Shown: positions 61,356 through 64,000 of the stretch, one piece after another | Position numbering within the stretch: the first letter of the stretch is position 1 | Layout of the letters: each line of letters begins with the position of its first letter | Source: an uncultured Bacteroidota bacterium | GTDB taxonomy: Bacteria; Bacteroidota; Bacteroidia; 2-12-FULL-35-15 | DNA length: 64,000 bases | Reading direction: 5' to 3' | Assembly (NCBI GenBank): GCA_903847205.1 | Contig: CAINDA010000026.1 | Span: 51,473-115,472 of the forward strand | Translations under genes and position numbers: made by a program | The notes under the pieces: model-generated | Database searches by the model: none | Seen by the model: the letters and a program-made list of their open reading frames with translations, nothing else | What the model was told of the DNA's origin: nothing

Positions 61356-62138
61356 TTATTTAATACGAAATTTCACAGGCAGATTAAACAACACTCTTAC
61401 CGGCTCACCGTGATTTTTGCCGGGTTTCCAGGCGGGCATAGATTTTACTACACGTATTGCTTCCTCGGTGCAGCCGTCTCCTACAGGATTCAAAATTTTA
61501 ATGTTACCAATTGAGCCGTCTTTTTCTACAACAAACTGCACTACAACAGTGCCGGAAGTATAATTGTCTATTGCCTGACGGGGATAATTTAAATTATCTC
61601 TTAAATATTGAAACAGGTTCCCTTTAAAATCAGGCATCTGATCAACAAATATCTCTGCCTTATTCGAAGGCGGAGCCGATGGAGCTTTAGCGGCTTCCGT
61701 AATTAAAGACGGTACGCTGTCTTTGCCGTCTATTTTTCCATTTTTATTAATTTCGGCCTCCATATTTGTTTTTTCTAATTCCTTATTTTTATCGTCAGAT
61801 GCCTTCAGATTAAGGTTATCCGACTTGGGAGTAAAATCTTTAGGAAGCGATTTTTTTTCAATTTCTACTTTTAATTTTTCCGGAGGCGTAATATCAAATA
61901 GTACGGAAACGGAATCTTTCAGCGAAAGAAGTTTTTTAATATTTGGAATCGGACCGTTTGTTTTTGTGAATAGAAAAACGGCGGTTGCAATAATTCCAAA
62001 AAACAATACAGCAGAAAAAAGTGCAGCCGATAAATTATTATTGTATGATTTACGGATTACATATGCACCGTATTCTTTGTTTCTGTTTTCGAAAACCAAT
62101 TCATTAAAGCTTTCGACTGATTTGAAGTTTGTGTCCAT
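61356..62138 (-). CDS. TonB-family energy transducer
   Basis: 260 aa. Starts FVFENRNKEYGAYVIRKSYNNNL, typical of Bacteroidota TonB. One helix (LSAALFSAVLFFGIIATAVFLF), a Lys/Pro/Glu linker and a C-terminal TonB_C domain (FVDQMPDFKGNLFQYLRDNLNYPRQAIDNYTSGTVVVQFVVEKDGSI). Second transducer of the cluster, so ExbB/ExbD may serve two partners. Confidence 0.92.
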   Translation of the reverse strand: MDTNFKSVESFNELVFENRNKEYGAYVIRKSYNNNLSAALFSAVLFFGIIATAVFLFTKTNGPIPNIKKLLSLKDSVSVLFDITPPEKLKVEIEKKSLPKDFTPKSDNLNLKASDDKNKELEKTNMEAEINKNGKIDGKDSVPSLITEAAKAPSAPPSNKAEIFVDQMPDFKGNLFQYLRDNLNYPRQAIDNYTSGTVVVQFVVEKDGSIGNIKILNPVGDGCTEEAIRVVKSMPAWKPGKNHGEPVRVLFNLPVKFRIK

Positions 62139-62496
62139 GGCTTAAGTTTTAAGGTTAATTATTTAAAATTTAGATGCTGCCGCATTAGAAATTCCATAAC
62201 GAAATAAATTCGCAGGTGCGGCTTAAGAACTGGCAAACCAAGCGGTCAATTAAGGTTAACCTGTTTTGCAGAAAGAAGTTTTTAAAAATAAATGAAGGGG
62301 ATGATTTGAGATAATACTCGTTCGAACGATTGATAAATAAACTCAGGATTGTATTATTTATTGTGCGGTTTATAATTATTATTTTTTTTCTTAAAAATTG
62401 CAGCATTTGAATTCATAACTGGTTGGATGAGTTCTTAAAAATTTAATATATTTTTGTGACCAGTTAATTAAAATCTCTGTAACGGGAAATAAAAAA
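62139..62496. other. Divergent intergenic region
   Basis: 358 bp with no ORF. A 12-bp palindrome TCGTTCGAACGA (62318-62329) is the only marked site; otherwise AT-rich. Holds promoters of the TonB gene and the DUF1684 gene. Confidence 0.35.
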
Positions 62497-63390
62497 ATGA
62501 AAAAAAACACTTTGCTTCTATTTTGTCTAATTCCCTTTTTTTCATTCTCGCAGACGTTGCCGGTTTCAGAAAATGTCTACAAAAACGAAATTGAACAATG
62601 GCATCAAAACCGCGTAAAAGCGCTTAAAAGCGAAACCGGGTGGCTGAATATAACAGGCTTATTCTGGCTGAAGGAAGGTGAAAACACATTTGGAAGCGGA
62701 AACGAAAACAACATTGTTTTCCCCAAAGGAAAAGCGGATGAAAAACTTGGGGCGTTTATTTTAAAAGGCAGCACAGTGAGTCTTGCTGTGTCCTCAAATG
62801 CAATTGTGCAGGCTGATAACAAGCTTTTTGTTTCCGGAATAATATTCGATGAAAAAATGGAAACGCCGGTTATTTTATCACATAAAAATTTAAAATTGTT
62901 CATAATTAAAAGAGGAAATAAATACGGCGTGCGCCTTCGTGACCTGGAAAGCGAAGCTTTAAAAAACTTCACAAACATAGACAGATTTGATGTTAATCAA
63001 AAATGGAAGATAACTGCTGTTTATGAAGCACCTAAACAAGACCAGACAATTCCTGTTAAGGATGTAATAGGCTTAACAACAGAAACACCTTTCGGCGGTA
63101 CACTTCATTTTGAAATTGACGGCAAAAAATTTCAGCTGGAAGCCACATTAGAAGGCAATGAATTATTTATTGTATTTGCAGATGAAACAACGGGAAATGA
63201 AACATATGGCGGCGGAAGATTTTTATATGCAGTAAAACCATCCGAAGGCAATACAGTAGTTTTAGATTTCAATAAAGCTTATAATCCTCCCTGCTGCTTT
63301 ACGGACTTTGCAACCTGCCCTCTGCCTCAGGCAGGAAATAAGCTGGCCATAGCAGTTTCAGCCGGCGAAAAAACATACGGGCACCATTGA
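62497..63390 (+). CDS. DUF1684-domain protein
   Basis: 297 aa with a signal peptide (LLLFCLIPFFSFSQ). Family marks: IEQWHQNRVKALKSETGWLNITGLFWL, the beta domain, and the C-terminal RFLYAVKPSEGN...DFNKAYNPPCCFTDFATCPLPQAGNKLAIAVSAGEK. Extracytoplasmic; function unknown for the family. Complete. Confidence 0.9.
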   Translation: MKKNTLLLFCLIPFFSFSQTLPVSENVYKNEIEQWHQNRVKALKSETGWLNITGLFWLKEGENTFGSGNENNIVFPKGKADEKLGAFILKGSTVSLAVSSNAIVQADNKLFVSGIIFDEKMETPVILSHKNLKLFIIKRGNKYGVRLRDLESEALKNFTNIDRFDVNQKWKITAVYEAPKQDQTIPVKDVIGLTTETPFGGTLHFEIDGKKFQLEATLEGNELFIVFADETTGNETYGGGRFLYAVKPSEGNTVVLDFNKAYNPPCCFTDFATCPLPQAGNKLAIAVSAGEKTYGHH

Positions 63391-63463
63391 TTAAATGCAG
63401 TAAGCTGTTTTGTTCTTAAAAAAAATTTATAAAAAAACCTGCAGACTTTTTAATCTTACACAA

Positions 63464-63706
63464 ATGCAAAAATTAATTAACTATCCGGAATACCGCAAAT
63501 ACCCTCATGAACGCACCTATTTTAAAATTGTGTCGGCAGATGAGTGGGAAGAAATTCAAGTGATGGGCAGTAAATACAGCCTGCATCAATTTAAAGCTGC
63601 CATTTTACCAGATCGTAATTATATTTACGACCTGACCTTCGATTATGAAAAAAATTGGGTAAAAATTGAGGAAGAAGAATATGAGAAGATTAAGAGAACC
63701 CTATAA
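63464..63706 (+). CDS. Small hypothetical protein
   Basis: 80 aa from the ATG giving MQKLINYPEYRKYPHERTYF. No family recognised. Acidic and aromatic, likely a soluble alpha/beta fold, ending EEEEYEKIKRTL. The longer frame back to 63410 starts in an AT-rich leader and is less likely. Its end overlaps the toxin remnant on the other strand by 6 bp. Confidence 0.5.
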   Translation: MQKLINYPEYRKYPHERTYFKIVSADEWEEIQVMGSKYSLHQFKAAILPDRNYIYDLTFDYEKNWVKIEEEEYEKIKRTL

Positions 63707-63883
63707 ATTTTTTACCATTTCAATCGGCTCCAGCCTGCTTTCGAACAGGTTTTCAATCCAAATTTCTTTATCTGCAACACGGTAAATAATTTTATAATTG
63801 CCTCTGATAAGCTTGCGGTAATTTTTATTTAAAGGAAGTAAATATTTTTCTTCATCTGCTAAATAGTCGAATACCAAAAAGTT
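63701..63883 (-). pseudogene. RelE/ParE-family toxin, N-terminus lost
   Basis: 61 codons reading FLVFDYLADEEKYLLPLNKN then YRKLIRGNYKIIYRVADKEI and WIENLFESR: the C-terminal core of ParE/RelE toxins. The frame has a stop at 63884-63886 and no good start inside, so the first third is gone. No antitoxin gene is visible before the window ends. Confidence 0.65.
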
Positions 63884-63929
63884 CTATAGCCTAACGATAT
63901 CAACAATATCGGTTAAAAAGATGTTATAA

Positions 63930-63975
63930 AAATCTGCAAGAAAAGCATAAAATTATTCATAAAACTTGCAGATTT
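63930..63975. repeat. 11-bp inverted repeat near the right edge
   Basis: AAATCTGCAAG (63930-63940) and CTTGCAGATTT (63965-63975), 24-nt spacer. May be a terminator or an end of a small mobile unit; the flank leaves the window. Confidence 0.45.
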
Positions 63976-64000
63976 GTATATGCTTTCAAAACCAAAAAAC

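Overview
The window is about 64 kb of a low-GC Bacteroidota chromosome. Supporting signs are type IX secretion C-terminal domains, a TTG-N19-TANNTTTG promoter, a fused ResB/CcsA cytochrome synthase, a LeuRS with a Bacteroidota-style layout, and TonB/ExbB/ExbD genes. Genus cannot be told from the sequence; a free-living, probably anaerobic or facultative member with unusual extracellular redox capacity is my inference.

Region 1 (1-12.4 kb) is mostly housekeeping: two T9SS cargo proteins (one cut by the left edge, one a PHB-depolymerase-like esterase), a DUF486 membrane protein, a trans-sulfuration PLP enzyme, MarC, RNase HI, FtsX, and leuS with a large insertion. A half-length UspA-like protein, a TPR membrane protein, a 37-aa ORF and a small Cys-rich protein follow.

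Region 2 (12.9-39.8 kb) is a cytochrome island. A Tat-type four-cluster ferredoxin and an NrfD membrane subunit form a likely quinol-oxidising module with a small membrane protein and a monoheme cytochrome. Then come a glutamyl-tRNA reductase (haem supply), a beta-propeller/12-haem pair, a Crp/Fnr regulator, and twin TMTC-like GT-C/TPR proteins. Next are a short tetrahaem cytochrome resembling filament-forming OmcE, a second beta-propeller, a nonahaem lipoprotein with a 540-residue lysine-rich tail, a predicted beta-barrel and a second nonahaem cytochrome. On the opposite strand are a TPR lipoprotein, an OB-fold lipoprotein and a fused CcsBA haem lyase; a divergent OB-fold paralogue closes the island. 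Together they look like a self-contained inner-membrane-to-outside electron pathway with its own maturation genes.

Region 3 (39.8-57.5 kb) is an accessory/defence island between phnA and tRNA-Val, with IS remnants. It holds a retron (RT, msr-msd region framed by 11-bp a1/a2 repeats, HEPN-like partner) and a PLD nuclease fused to an E2-like domain, divergent from a WYL regulator with two identical operators. It also holds a repeat-rich duplication scar, an Xre-ImmA/PIN/HEPN cluster, a multiubiquitin-ThiF-DUF6527 operon, a PD-(D/E)XK-PIN gene fused by deletion to an mcrC tail, an IS21-like end, and a large serine recombinase whose frame runs into the tRNA gene.

Region 4 (57.5-64 kb) returns to housekeeping: folC with in-frame palindromic repeats, a TonB/ExbD/ExbB/TonB cluster, a DUF1684 protein, a small protein and a broken RelE/ParE toxin.
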